DNA of 20,797 nt, from the NCBI GenBank assembly GCA_964644655.1, contig CAZXYA010000097.1, forward strand, positions 1 to 20,797, in the 5' to 3' direction. Shown one piece after another: positions 1 to 8,156 of this stretch. Position numbers and translations under genes: made by a program. The stretch comes from JAFMDF01 sp964644655 (lineage in GTDB: Bacteria; Bacteroidota; Bacteroidia; Chitinophagales; Saprospiraceae). The number at the start of each line of letters is the position of its first letter. The stretch's first letter is position 1. The notes beneath the pieces are model-generated. The model saw only the letters and a program-made list of their open reading frames with translations. It was not told where the DNA came from and searched no databases.

Positions 1-1965
1 TGTTGGACCTGATGTAATCTGGATAACCCCTCCTAAACTATTTCTCCAAGAGTCCCGACCATCGCCTGTTCCCTCCGCTAAAGTGTTATCTTCAAATCCA
101 CCTTCCGCAAGCATTGTCAATTCTGCCGCCTCTATTGAAAAGTCATCTATTCTAGTCTCTACCCCTTCATTGGTGAAAAAGATGGCTATCTCTGATCTAC
201 CTCCTGAATTAAAAGTTATAGTTTCAGCGATATAAGCATTCGCATCCGTCTGATCATTTACGGTAGTTGAAGCAAGTGTAGCTCCAGCTACTTGAGATAT
301 ATCAGTCAAAGTAGAACCATCTAAAATGGCAACAGTCAGACTTCCTTCAGGACTCGTTTTCATCGTGTAATTAAAAGTCACGTTATATATCGTATTAGGC
401 TCTACCATTACTCGTTGATAACCGATACGAGATCCGTCACTAGGTAACTTAGCCGCCTGAGAACCAGTTACTGTTGGACCTGATGTAATTTGGATCACCC
501 CTCCTAATGCACTATTTCTCCAACAATCACGACCATCTAACCTTGAACCACAAGCTGCTGCGGAAGGATCATTATCTTCAAAACTAGCTTCGCTAATCGT
601 TGCGATGAATCCTTGCGAAATGGTTACATCAAATTGCTTCGAGTCTTGAAGACCAGTTACACTCGTGGAAGTCAAGGTTACGGTATAAATACCATCTTCC
701 CGGTAAGTATGGGAAGCAGTCATTCCTGTAAATTGAAAACCATCTCCAAATTCCCATAATAGTTCTACTGCTCCCACGGAAGCATCCGCAAAATTTACGG
801 TTCGATAATCCTCTGGATCTACCTCCCAAGTACAATCAACAGTAACGGGTGCTTGTATATCAATTCCCCTTTCTAAAGTACCAGTCAAACCACTAGCACC
901 AGTCACCTCAAGCGTAACCGTGTAAGTATCAGGAGTCGCATAAACATGAGTTGGAGATTCCTCTGTTGAAGTGTTTCCATCACCAAAATCCCAAAGATAG
1001 CTTTCCGCATCCTTAGAGGTATTCGTAAATGTGTATTCTAAGAAGTTCTCGTCACTCTGTGCCACATCAAATCCTGCAGAAGGAGGTACTGCACCCTCTG
1101 CACCAACGTCAATTGAGAAATTATCCAATCTAGCTTCAACCGGACCATTAAAGAAATAAATGCCGATCACATTATTGTCTCCAGAATTAAAAGATAATTG
1201 CTGTTCTAAATATTCATCAGGATTCGATGCGTCAGTTACAGTTACTGAAGCGAGCGTTCCCTCACTAGCTTCTTCTCTAGTGGTAATAGGTCCAAATTGT
1301 GTTGCGCCCACTACAGATACAACTACCCAAGGGTCAGGCGAATCATCTCTCATCGTGTACCAAAATCTCAGGTCATAGTTCGTATTCGCTTCTACAGCAA
1401 TTTCTTGATAACCAACACGAGATTGGTCATTAGGTAACTTAGCACCTTGAGAGCCAAATGTTACTGGACTACCTGTAATTTGAATAACCCCGCCTATACT
1501 TGTTCTCCAAGAATCCCGTCCATCACCAGAACCATCTGGTAGGGAATTATCTTCAAAACCTGCTTCTTGGATAATTGGTTGAAATGGCCCCTCTACCACC
1601 ATCACTTCTATAGTCGTCACGCCTGTTTCTCCTCTTCCATCGCTCGCAGTTAAGGTTACTGGAAAAGTCCCCTCTCCTGAAAATGTAAAAATAGGATCTT
1701 GTTCAGTTGAGGTATTCCCTCCTCCAAAGTCCCACACGAATGTGGTAGATTCAAAAGAAAGGTTCGTAAATTTAACTGTTCTAAAGTCTTCCAAAGTAGA
1801 AGCATAGGAAAAGTTCGCCACAGGCAAATCTGTGTCAGCTATAGAATTTGCTTCTGGTAAGTCAAAGTCAAAAGCATCTCGACAACTATTTAATGTTAAA
1901 GCGATGAAAGCCGCACATAAAAATAGCTTAGCTGTTATTGAGATAAAATTAAATTTATTGTTCAT
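1..1965 (-). CDS. PKD-domain lipoprotein of the SusC/SusD operon, 3' end beyond window
   Basis: The frame is open without a stop for 655 codons from an ATG at 1965 to the window edge, so the C-terminus is missing. The N-terminus is a lipoprotein signal peptide with lipobox LNSC (Cys28), followed by an acidic tether. Domains in order: PKD repeat about 48-123 (VWDFGGGNTSTEQDP), a beta-rich module about 131-287, PKD repeats about 296-372 (LWDFGDGNTSTEESP) and 378-450 (LWEFGDG), a second copy of the module about 454-614, and the start of a third from about 618. The modules share FEDN, GRDSWR or GRDCWR, GGVIQIT, GSQ.AKLP and an Asn-Phe-Ser-Ile-like end; they look like galactose-binding or CBM-like jelly rolls, but I cannot name the family. 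The gene follows susD by 16 bp. A role as a surface glycan-binding protein (SusE/F position) is inferred. Lipoprotein and PKD calls are firm; the ligand is unknown. Confidence 0.85.
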   Translation of the reverse strand, partial: MNNKFNFISITAKLFLCAAFIALTLNSCRDAFDFDLPEANSIADTDLPVANFSYASTLEDFRTVKFTNLSFESTTFVWDFGGGNTSTEQDPIFTFSGEGTFPVTLTASDGRGETGVTTIEVMVVEGPFQPIIQEAGFEDNSLPDGSGDGRDSWRTSIGGVIQITGSPVTFGSQGAKLPNDQSRVGYQEIAVEANTNYDLRFWYTMRDDSPDPWVVVSVVGATQFGPITTREEASEGTLASVTVTDASNPDEYLEQQLSFNSGDNNVIGIYFFNGPVEARLDNFSIDVGAEGAVPPSAGFDVAQSDENFLEYTFTNTSKDAESYLWDFGDGNTSTEESPTHVYATPDTYTVTLEVTGASGLTGTLERGIDIQAPVTVDCTWEVDPEDYRTVNFADASVGAVELLWEFGDGFQFTGMTASHTYREDGIYTVTLTSTSVTGLQDSKQFDVTISQGFIATISEASFEDNDPSAAACGSRLDGRDCWRNSALGGVIQITSGPTVTGSQAAKLPSDGSRIGYQRVMVEPNTIYNVTFNYTMKTSPEGSLTVAILDGSTLTDISQVAGATLASTTVNDQTDANAYIAETITFNSGGRSEIAIFFTNEGVETRIDDFSIEAAELTMLAEGGFEDNTLAEGTGDGRDSWRNSLGGVIQITSGPT

Positions 1966-1981
1966 TTTATTATTTTTTTAT

Positions 1982-3430
1982 TTAATACCCAGGATTTTGG
2001 GTTAATATTCCACGGCTTAAATTAATTTCTCTTGATGGAATTGGTAGTAATAACTTTCTAGCATCATAATCAGTAAATCCGTTTTCAGCAGCATGTGCAC
2101 CTAAGACTGCATCCGCAACGCCAAATCTCACCAAATCATGGAAACGATGATTTTCGAATGCCAATTCTACCCGTCTCTCCATCAATAAATCACCAGAAGT
2201 TAGTGCAGCAGGACGATCAGCTGGATCAAAACCTGCTCTGGTTCTAACCGCCATATAGGACTCTATTGCCGCCCCACTTGATGTTTGACCTCCACCAGCC
2301 AAAATAGCCTCTGCATGCAATAATAATACATCTGCATATCGTAAAACAATAAAGTCATTTCCAGCATCACCTGGGCTTGGACCATAGGTAGGCGGGAATA
2401 CGGAAACGTCAGACCCATCAGGTAAAAATTTTGTCACTTCATTCTTCGAACCAAATGTTACAAAAGAAACTTCGGTTCTATTTCCTCCAAATACCGTAAA
2501 ATCTGCTACGAGATTAGGGTTCGCAAGATTTAAACCATCTTGTCTTCCTTGTCGGACGGTAGAGGTAAATTCTGCTGAAAAACCTTGACTTTCCTGTGAA
2601 TTTCCAGTTTGATATTGAATAGCAAAAATAATTTCATCATTCAATTCATCGTAAAAAACATCTCTGAAATTATTTTGTAAACTAAATTCACCGCTATTGA
2701 TGATGGCCTCCAATAATTGCTGAGCACCTGCATAATCAGGGCTTGCTTGAGACATCAACACTTTTGCCAAAATACCTTGTGCTGCTGCTCTAGAAGCTCT
2801 AGACTTAAAGCTATTATCCAGATTAGTAACCGCATCTTGTAAGTCTGAAATAATTTGCGCATAAACCTGGTCTTCTGCTACTCTTGTAAAAAGTAATTCA
2901 TCTTCTCCTGGACTTACTACTGTAGTTACCAGAGGTACTGCCCCATACAATCTTACTAATCGGAAATAAGCAATCGCTCTCAAAAATCTCGCTTCAGCTG
3001 CATAAGCCGCCTGATTGCTTGCGTCTGCAACATCAATAAAATTGAGTACATTATTGGCTCTAAAAATAATCTGGTACATCGATTGCCAATAATCTTCTGA
3101 TTGTACATTGGTAGGGTCAACTCTATATCTGTGAAAATCAGCTCTAGAACCTTCTAAGGTTGCTGTACTTGTATTATCACTACGCATTTCAGTCACCATA
3201 AATTCAAATTGTAAACCACGGTTAAATCTATTCGTATTAGACTCCGTATTTACATTGACTCCCTGTAAGGCATCATAGATTCCTGTAATCCCAGCCAATA
3301 CATCATCATCTGATGCAAAAAATGACTCAACAACGATAGCAGAATCTGGTATTGGATTTAAAAAGTCATCGCTACAGGAATTGAAAACCAGACCTATTAT
3401 TAGAAGGAATATATATTTAGTATATTTCAT
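1982..3430 (-). CDS. SusD/RagB-family glycan-binding outer-membrane lipoprotein
   Basis: This 482-residue protein is the surface lipoprotein that caps a SusC transporter and captures oligosaccharides. The signal peptide ends in a lipobox FNSC (Cys19), followed by SDDFLNPIPDS, the typical acidic start of mature SusD proteins. Family hallmarks visible are the helical TPR-like N-terminal half (EARFLRAIAYFRLVRLYG, about 148-165), RYADVLLLHAEA in the C-terminal half, and the C-terminal PIPSREINL...QNPGY. Length is normal for the family. It starts 15 bp after susC and is followed 16 bp later by the PKD lipoprotein gene, so the three are almost certainly co-transcribed. The substrate cannot be read from the sequence; an alginate-type locus is suggested only by gene order. 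Confidence 0.95.
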   Translation of the reverse strand: MKYTKYIFLLIIGLVFNSCSDDFLNPIPDSAIVVESFFASDDDVLAGITGIYDALQGVNVNTESNTNRFNRGLQFEFMVTEMRSDNTSTATLEGSRADFHRYRVDPTNVQSEDYWQSMYQIIFRANNVLNFIDVADASNQAAYAAEARFLRAIAYFRLVRLYGAVPLVTTVVSPGEDELLFTRVAEDQVYAQIISDLQDAVTNLDNSFKSRASRAAAQGILAKVLMSQASPDYAGAQQLLEAIINSGEFSLQNNFRDVFYDELNDEIIFAIQYQTGNSQESQGFSAEFTSTVRQGRQDGLNLANPNLVADFTVFGGNRTEVSFVTFGSKNEVTKFLPDGSDVSVFPPTYGPSPGDAGNDFIVLRYADVLLLHAEAILAGGGQTSSGAAIESYMAVRTRAGFDPADRPAALTSGDLLMERRVELAFENHRFHDLVRFGVADAVLGAHAAENGFTDYDARKLLLPIPSREINLSRGILTQNPGY

Positions 3431-3445
3431 TGTTATTATTATTAA

Positions 3446-6400
3446 TTAAAATTGAATATTCACCCCGCCTGATACTGTTCTAAATAACGGAGTACCTGCT
3501 CTTTGAGAACCATAGGCAGTAGGTGTATTATTACCGTCAATAAATTCAGGATTGAATCCATTGTAATCATCATCGGTATTATAAATTAAATTCTGACCAG
3601 TTAGATAAACTCTTACATTAGTTAATCCTAATGAGGAGATTTTAGCCACAGGGACGTTATACCCAATATTTATATTCCTCAATGAAAAGTAGCTGGCACT
3701 CTGTACAATATCGTTCGTATGTACTCTTTGTTGTAAAAATGAAGCATGAGAAATGACTCCATCCTCAATCACCTGTTGTATGTTACTAGTAGAACCTTGC
3801 CAGTGTGTACCAAAATATTGATCCCCCACATTTTTTATTTCAGCCCCTAGGCTTCCTTGAATCATAATAGACAAATCAAAATTACCAAATTGAAATTCAT
3901 TGGTGAAACTCCAAATTAAGTCTGCATAAGGATCTCCAAGAATCGTTCGATCAGCATCTGTTATTAAACCATCACCATTTAAATCTTTAACGACTACATC
4001 TTCTGATACCCCATTAATTGGAATATAAGGAGAGTCATAATATTGAGTACCTAATTCTACGTCTTCATCAACTACAAATCCAAAGAAAGAGGAGATAGGA
4101 TTACCTACAGAATTAATCCATAAGGAGTTTCTTCCAAATCCATCTACTGTCAATTGACCATCTGATTCACCAAAACTGATTAATTCATTATCGTTTGTTG
4201 ATGCAATAAATGTAGAATTCCACTTAAATCTACTATTCGCAACATTTCTAGTTCTTAATTCCAATTCGAATCCACTATTCCGTACTTCTCCTAAATTTAC
4301 GATACCCGCATCAAATCCAGTAACATAAGAAACTGGGTTTTCTAATAGTAATTGATCACTCGTTCTTACATAATAATCCAAAGATCCTGTTATTCTATTA
4401 TTTGCAAATCCAAAATCAATTCCAGGATTAAATTCCTCAGAAGATTCCCATTGCAACAAAGCATTCGCTATATTAAGCGGAGAAACACCACCAGCAATAC
4501 CACCTTCAATGACTGCATTAGTGTTATCTAATAATGCCAAATAAGGATAGTTGTTAATAATATCATCCCCTACATTAAAGTTTTCATTACCCGTAAATCC
4601 GTAACTGGCTCTAAACTTCAATCTGCTTATAAGGCCATTACCAGCAAGAAAATCTTCATTGTGTGCATTCCAACCAAAAGAAATAGCTGGGAAATCACCC
4701 CATTTTGAGTCTCTTCCAAAAACAGAACTACCATCTCGTCTGTAGGAAGCATTAATCAAGTATTTATTATCGAAAGCATAATTAACCCTAGCAAAATAAC
4801 CAATTTTGTTTTGTTCAACATTGGTTTCTGTCCATTCAGAAACGATGGTAGCTCCTTGTAAGTTTTTAAGCAAATCATTCGTAAATCCAGATCCTGTAAT
4901 ATCGCTATTCTCAGTTTGTCTTGTTTGAATAGTTGCACCGACTAAAATACCTAAATCACTATTACCCATTGATTTATTATAAGCCAATGTATTATCCGAT
5001 ATTATTCTAGTACGGGCTCTATTTTGCAAATTATATTGCGCTCTACTTGCCCCTGCTGAATGATGCTCTGTTCCATCATATCTTGTTCTTTTACGATTTT
5101 CAAAAGTTGCACCAAGAGATGTTTTCGCAGTAAGCCCATCAATAATTTCATAACTCAAATAGGTCCGAGCTAACAAATTCGTTCTAAACTCATAATGTTC
5201 TCTTTCTACATATTGAGCATAAGGATTCTGATCACCAGAGGTACGAGGTCTACTAGCACCAAAATCATCATTAGGATCTATATCTATATTCACTAAATGA
5301 TCTTCATTAAAATAATCTCCTATACCAACATCCGGGTATTCATCTCTATCAATATATGGAAGCGTTGCTTCTGTATGATGAATAAGCAACCATGGAGATT
5401 GCCTGATTGGGTTATGTATAGAAGTTGGCAACCTTCTTCGTTCTGAATAAGAAGGGGAAGCATTAAATCCAAATTTTAAGTTGTCTGCTATCTTAGCTTC
5501 TATCTTTATTTTTCCAGCATATAATCGGTAGTCATCCGTAATTACTACTCCTTCATCACCCACTGTTCTTAATGATGCACTAAATTTTACATTTTCTCCT
5601 CCTCCTCTTGCAGCAAAAGAATGACTTGAAATATTTCCACCATCAAAAAATACATCTTGCCAATCTCTATCTACACCAGTATCTCCAACTAATTGAAGCG
5701 CATATAAGGTATGATTAGTTTGCGTACCAGATTCCGCTAATTCTCTTGCAGCCCACTCCGCCGTACTCTTTTTATACTCATCACTTCCAAATGCCTCTTT
5801 TCTACCGAAGTAAGTATCATAAGTAAATTTCGTTTTTCCAGTTTCACCACTTTTTGTAGTAATCAGAATTACACCATTTGAACCTTCACTACCATAGATA
5901 GCCGCAGATGCTGCATCTTTTAAGATTTCAAATGATTGGATATCATTGATATCTAAATTTCCTAGAAAATCAGAATCTACTACTAGACCATCTACTACTA
6001 CGGCAGGTCCAGAATCACCATTTACCGATCCAAATCCTCTAATAGTAATAGTCGGAGCCGCACCAGCTTCTGCTGAAGTAGTTTGGATATTCACCCCAGA
6101 CACTTGGCCTATTAGGGCATCATCAATTCTAGGTACCGCAATTTGGTCTAATTTCTCGTTTACAACCTTAGAAACAGAACCGGTCAAGTGAGATTTTTTT
6201 TGCGTACCATATCCAATTACAACAACTTCATCAAGTTGTGCAACATCCTCACTTAAACCTAAATCAATAACTGTTTGATTTTCAATGGAAACTTCTAAAT
6301 CTTTATATCCAGTATAGCTAAAAACTATCACATCACCATTATCGGCATCTATAGAGTAAAAACCATCAAGATCTGTAATAGTACCTCTAGCAGTACCTTT

Positions 6401-6607
6401 AACTAATACATTCACCCCAATTAAAGGGTCACCAGAATCAGCATCTGTAACTGTTCCAGTAATCGTACGGGCTATTTTTTCTTCCGAATAAATATTGTTA
6501 TTTAATCCTGTGTCTCCTCTAGAAAAGATAGGAAACAGGAGCATCATAACACAAAACATGCATCCTACTTTGATGCCATTCATTTTTTTTGTTAAATTGT
6601 CCACCAT
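3446..6607 (-). CDS. SusC/RagA-family TonB-dependent outer-membrane transporter
   Basis: This 1053-residue protein imports oligosaccharides across the outer membrane using TonB energy, in complex with the SusD protein encoded next. Residues 9-31 form a signal peptide. A carboxypeptidase-regulatory-like (DUF4480-type) beta-sandwich follows at about 48-118 (TITGTVTDADSGDPLIGVNV), then the TonB-box/linker motif LDEVVVIGYGTQKK at 125-138, the plug domain about 140-255 (DDALIGQVSGVNI, ILKDAASAAIYGSEGSNGVILITTK), and a long beta-barrel ending in VSGGVNIQF with the terminal Phe. ATG 6607 is the longest start; the ATG eight codons later (6583) gives a more compact signal peptide and is a real alternative. 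A 282-bp gap separates it from the upstream regulator gene on the same strand. Confidence 0.96.
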   Translation of the reverse strand: MVDNLTKKMNGIKVGCMFCVMMLLFPIFSRGDTGLNNNIYSEEKIARTITGTVTDADSGDPLIGVNVLVKGTARGTITDLDGFYSIDADNGDVIVFSYTGYKDLEVSIENQTVIDLGLSEDVAQLDEVVVIGYGTQKKSHLTGSVSKVVNEKLDQIAVPRIDDALIGQVSGVNIQTTSAEAGAAPTITIRGFGSVNGDSGPAVVVDGLVVDSDFLGNLDINDIQSFEILKDAASAAIYGSEGSNGVILITTKSGETGKTKFTYDTYFGRKEAFGSDEYKKSTAEWAARELAESGTQTNHTLYALQLVGDTGVDRDWQDVFFDGGNISSHSFAARGGGENVKFSASLRTVGDEGVVITDDYRLYAGKIKIEAKIADNLKFGFNASPSYSERRRLPTSIHNPIRQSPWLLIHHTEATLPYIDRDEYPDVGIGDYFNEDHLVNIDIDPNDDFGASRPRTSGDQNPYAQYVEREHYEFRTNLLARTYLSYEIIDGLTAKTSLGATFENRKRTRYDGTEHHSAGASRAQYNLQNRARTRIISDNTLAYNKSMGNSDLGILVGATIQTRQTENSDITGSGFTNDLLKNLQGATIVSEWTETNVEQNKIGYFARVNYAFDNKYLINASYRRDGSSVFGRDSKWGDFPAISFGWNAHNEDFLAGNGLISRLKFRASYGFTGNENFNVGDDIINNYPYLALLDNTNAVIEGGIAGGVSPLNIANALLQWESSEEFNPGIDFGFANNRITGSLDYYVRTSDQLLLENPVSYVTGFDAGIVNLGEVRNSGFELELRTRNVANSRFKWNSTFIASTNDNELISFGESDGQLTVDGFGRNSLWINSVGNPISSFFGFVVDEDVELGTQYYDSPYIPINGVSEDVVVKDLNGDGLITDADRTILGDPYADLIWSFTNEFQFGNFDLSIMIQGSLGAEIKNVGDQYFGTHWQGSTSNIQQVIEDGVISHASFLQQRVHTNDIVQSASYFSLRNINIGYNVPVAKISSLGLTNVRVYLTGQNLIYNTDDDYNGFNPEFIDGNNTPTAYGSQRAGTPLFRTVSGGVNIQF

Positions 6608-6701
6608 AATTCAATGATTTAAAACTGTTTGATAAAATGGCTCAACTACTAGTGAGCTTCATTAAGCAGATAACGATTCAATTTTCAGCAAAACGACAAT
6701 G

Positions 6702-6727
6702 ACTTAAAGTTCTACCAGGCTTTAAGT
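6702..6727. repeat. 8-bp inverted repeat in the susC leader region
   Basis: ACTTAAAG (6702-6709) and CTTTAAGT (6720-6727) are perfect inverted repeats around a 10-nt loop; AATGAC (6698-6703) and GTCATT (6731-6736) can extend the structure around a bulge. A second short palindrome, TTTTAG-TTAG-CTAAAA, lies at 6758-6773. Both are between gntR and susC, so they could be a leader hairpin of the susC transcript or a protein-binding site. There is no gene end here that would need a plus-strand terminator. The rest of this 282-bp gap shows no copy of the TGGTnnACCA operator. Confidence 0.4.
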
Positions 6728-6848
6728 ACAGTCATTTTTTCTAACTTAAATAATCTATTTTAGTTAGCTAAAATGTTATGATTGATTATCAATGGTTATT
6801 AAAAGAATTGCTGTCTCAAAAGTTGAAAGGATTTAAATCTTCCATTAC

Positions 6849-6856
6849 CAAATCTA
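6849..6856 (-). promoter_or_regulatory. Possible -7 element for the susC operon
   Basis: Read on the minus strand this is TAGATTTG, a full match to the Bacteroidota -7 consensus TAnnTTTG. No good TTTG -33 element lies 19-21 bp upstream, so the call is weak. If real, the susC mRNA would have a leader of about 235 nt containing the inverted repeats at 6702-6727 and 6758-6773. Confidence 0.25.
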
Positions 6857-6889
6857 TATTCAGGGGGCTCATGAGATGTCCACTCTTTC

Positions 6890-7597
6890 TTATTTTTCTT
6901 TTAACGTCTGACTATAGTCAGTTACATCTTGCAAATGTTCTTCCATCGCTTTAGCAGCTAATTCTGGCGCTTGATTAACGATGTGTTCTAATATTACTTT
7001 GTGTTCTTCTAAAGATTTATAAAATCTTCCGTCTTTACATACTTCTAGTTTCTGAAAATTCTTGACAATATCAGGTGTAATAATTAACATCAAAGATTTT
7101 AAGACAGAATTTCGACCAGCCTCCGCTATCTTTAAATGAAATAATAAATCTTCTTCTACTGCTGGTAAATCCTGTTTAACTTTAGCCTCATAAGCATCTA
7201 AGGCATTTTTCATATTGATAATATCTTCTGTAGTCCGGCGCATTGCTGCTGTTCTAGCAGCCTGCATTTCTAGTAAAAGCCTCGTTTCGACCAAATCACT
7301 AAAATCACTATCTTCTAATTTCAAAACATCCGTTATTAAACCCTCAAGTGCTGTCAAACCAATACCTGCCACTACGGTTCCACTCTGAGGCATCGTTTTT
7401 AAAATGCCATAAAAATCCAGTTTAGCAATAGCATCTCTTACATGTGTTCGACCAACCCCTAATCGCTCTGCCAATTTTCGCTCAGAAGGTAATTTATCTC
7501 CTGGCTTCAATTGCCCAGAAGTAATTAAACTTCTAATCTGTTTGATTATCTTACCCACAGGCGTTTCCACCGCTATTTCCCGAAAGTTTTTTAACAT
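6890..7597 (-). CDS. FadR-subfamily GntR transcriptional regulator (winged helix + FCD)
   Basis: This is a 235-residue DNA-binding repressor or activator with a ligand-sensing C-terminal domain. The GntR winged helix spans about 12-77: ITSGQLKPGDKLPSERKLAE, then RLGVGRTHVRDAIAKL (recognition helix) and the wing SGTVV. The all-helical FCD domain covers about 85-222; D150, H154, H199 and H221 are spaced like the metal ligands of FCD proteins. I chose ATG 7597. A longer reading begins at a TTG at 7645, but that TTG lies inside a palindrome just downstream of a good promoter and would add 16 residues not needed by the fold. It lies upstream of and parallel to susC and probably controls that locus. 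In marine alginate loci a GntR protein (AusR in Zobellia) holds this position; orthology is inferred only. Confidence 0.92.
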   Translation of the reverse strand: MLKNFREIAVETPVGKIIKQIRSLITSGQLKPGDKLPSERKLAERLGVGRTHVRDAIAKLDFYGILKTMPQSGTVVAGIGLTALEGLITDVLKLEDSDFSDLVETRLLLEMQAARTAAMRRTTEDIINMKNALDAYEAKVKQDLPAVEEDLLFHLKIAEAGRNSVLKSLMLIITPDIVKNFQKLEVCKDGRFYKSLEEHKVILEHIVNQAPELAAKAMEEHLQDVTDYSQTLKEK

Positions 7598-7627
7598 ATT
7601 TAATTTAGCTTCAAGTGTAAATTTACC

Positions 7628-7666
7628 ATAAAACTGGTAAACCAATTATTGGTTGACCAGTTTTAT
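7628..7666. promoter_or_regulatory. Double operator palindrome in the gntR 5' leader
   Basis: The left arm ATAAAACTGGTAAACCAA (7628-7645) and right arm TTGGTTGACCAGTTTTAT (7649-7666) are 18-bp inverted repeats with one mismatch around the spacer TTA. Each arm also holds its own small dyad, TGGTAAACCA (7635-7644) and TGGTTGACCA (7650-7659), with centres 15 bp apart. TGGTnnACCA resembles FadR/GntR-type operators (TnGTnnnACnA) with a two-base centre. The element begins about where transcription from the adjacent promoter should start, a position that fits autorepression. Confidence 0.75.
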
Positions 7667-7672
7667 ATCAAA

Positions 7673-7703
7673 CAAAGGTAATAGAATAACTTGGTTGACC
7701 AAT
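7673..7703 (-). promoter_or_regulatory. gntR promoter (-33 / -7, Bacteroidota type)
   Basis: On the minus strand, ATTG (7703-7700), a 19-bp spacer, and TACCTTTG (7680-7673) match the TTTG-N19-TAnnTTTG Bacteroidota consensus with one substitution in the -33 element. Transcription would start near 7666, about 70 bp before ATG 7597. An operator copy overlaps the -33 element and another lies at the start site. Confidence 0.65.
7691..7702. promoter_or_regulatory. GntR-type operator overlapping the gntR -33 element
   Basis: TTGGTTGACCAA is a dyad (TTGGT-TG-ACCAA). Its TGGTTGACCA core is identical to that in the right arm of the 7628-7666 palindrome, and its centre lies 42 bp (four helical turns) away, which would suit cooperative binding or looping. 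It covers the -33 element of the gntR promoter. Confidence 0.65.
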
Positions 7704-7955
7704 TTTTTTTTCATCTTATTTCATAACAATACAATATTTTCACTTAACCCCCAATGCTTTCTTTGTATCTTTACTTTTTAAAAAATAACGACAATCACTT
7801 TATATACTATTGATAATCAAATTAATACGATAAATAAATATACTTTTTTTATAAAAATTAAAAAATCTCAAACAAATATTAAAAAAACAATTATTTATAT
7901 TATAATATATACTTTTTATTCATCATTCACTAATCCTAGTAATACTCCCAAAAAA
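7704..7955. other. AT-rich non-coding stretch
   Basis: No gene is supported here. The stretch is strongly AT-rich with poly-A/T runs and a 14-bp perfect AT palindrome, TATATTATAATATA, at 7896-7909. TATCTTTA at 7766-7773 matches seven of eight positions of a plus-strand -7 element, but no -33 partner is evident. Composition rises in GC abruptly at about 7955, where another operator copy lies. Confidence 0.5.
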
Positions 7956-7967
7956 TTGGTTGACCAA
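7956..7967. promoter_or_regulatory. Distal GntR-type operator copy
   Basis: TTGGTTGACCAA here is identical over 12 bp to the operator at 7691-7702. It lies 265 bp from that copy and marks the boundary between the AT-rich stretch and the small plus-strand ORF. It could mark a second regulated transcript running rightward, an auxiliary operator, or the relic of a former promoter. Confidence 0.55.
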
Positions 7968-8150
7968 AATATTCGTGATTTAATCATCCAAAATGGTCGA
8001 GTGGTTAATCCAGTTAATCAGACGGATACTCGGTCAGTATATGTTTTGATTGGTGGGCAAGAAGTGATTTCAAAAGGGGTTTTAGAGTATGTTTTTCTTG
8101 GAAAACATCTTTCTTTACAGGAATGTGACTCAGTAAAAAATGCATGGTAA
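7956..8150 (+). CDS. Doubtful small ORF, possible gene remnant
   Basis: A 64-codon frame opens at a TTG inside the operator copy and ends 6 bp before a strong terminator. The early residues DLIIQNGRVVNPVNQTDT resemble the N-terminus of cyclic-amidohydrolases (dihydroorotase/hydantoinase style, LLIKNGRVVDP), but the rest matches nothing I recognise and no metal-binding His motif is present. There is no ATG or GTG start close to the beginning and no ribosome-binding site. Higher GC than the flanking DNA and the terminator suggest a transcribed unit: a decayed gene, a small RNA, or a genuine small protein. I do not assign a function. Confidence 0.25.
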   Translation: MVDQNIRDLIIQNGRVVNPVNQTDTRSVYVLIGGQEVISKGVLEYVFLGKHLSLQECDSVKNAW

Positions 8151-8156
8151 TAAAAT

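Noticed and set aside
1160..1378. Plus-strand frame inside the PKD lipoprotein gene
   Set aside because: The opposite strand has a continuous 655-codon frame with clear domains; this is its shadow.
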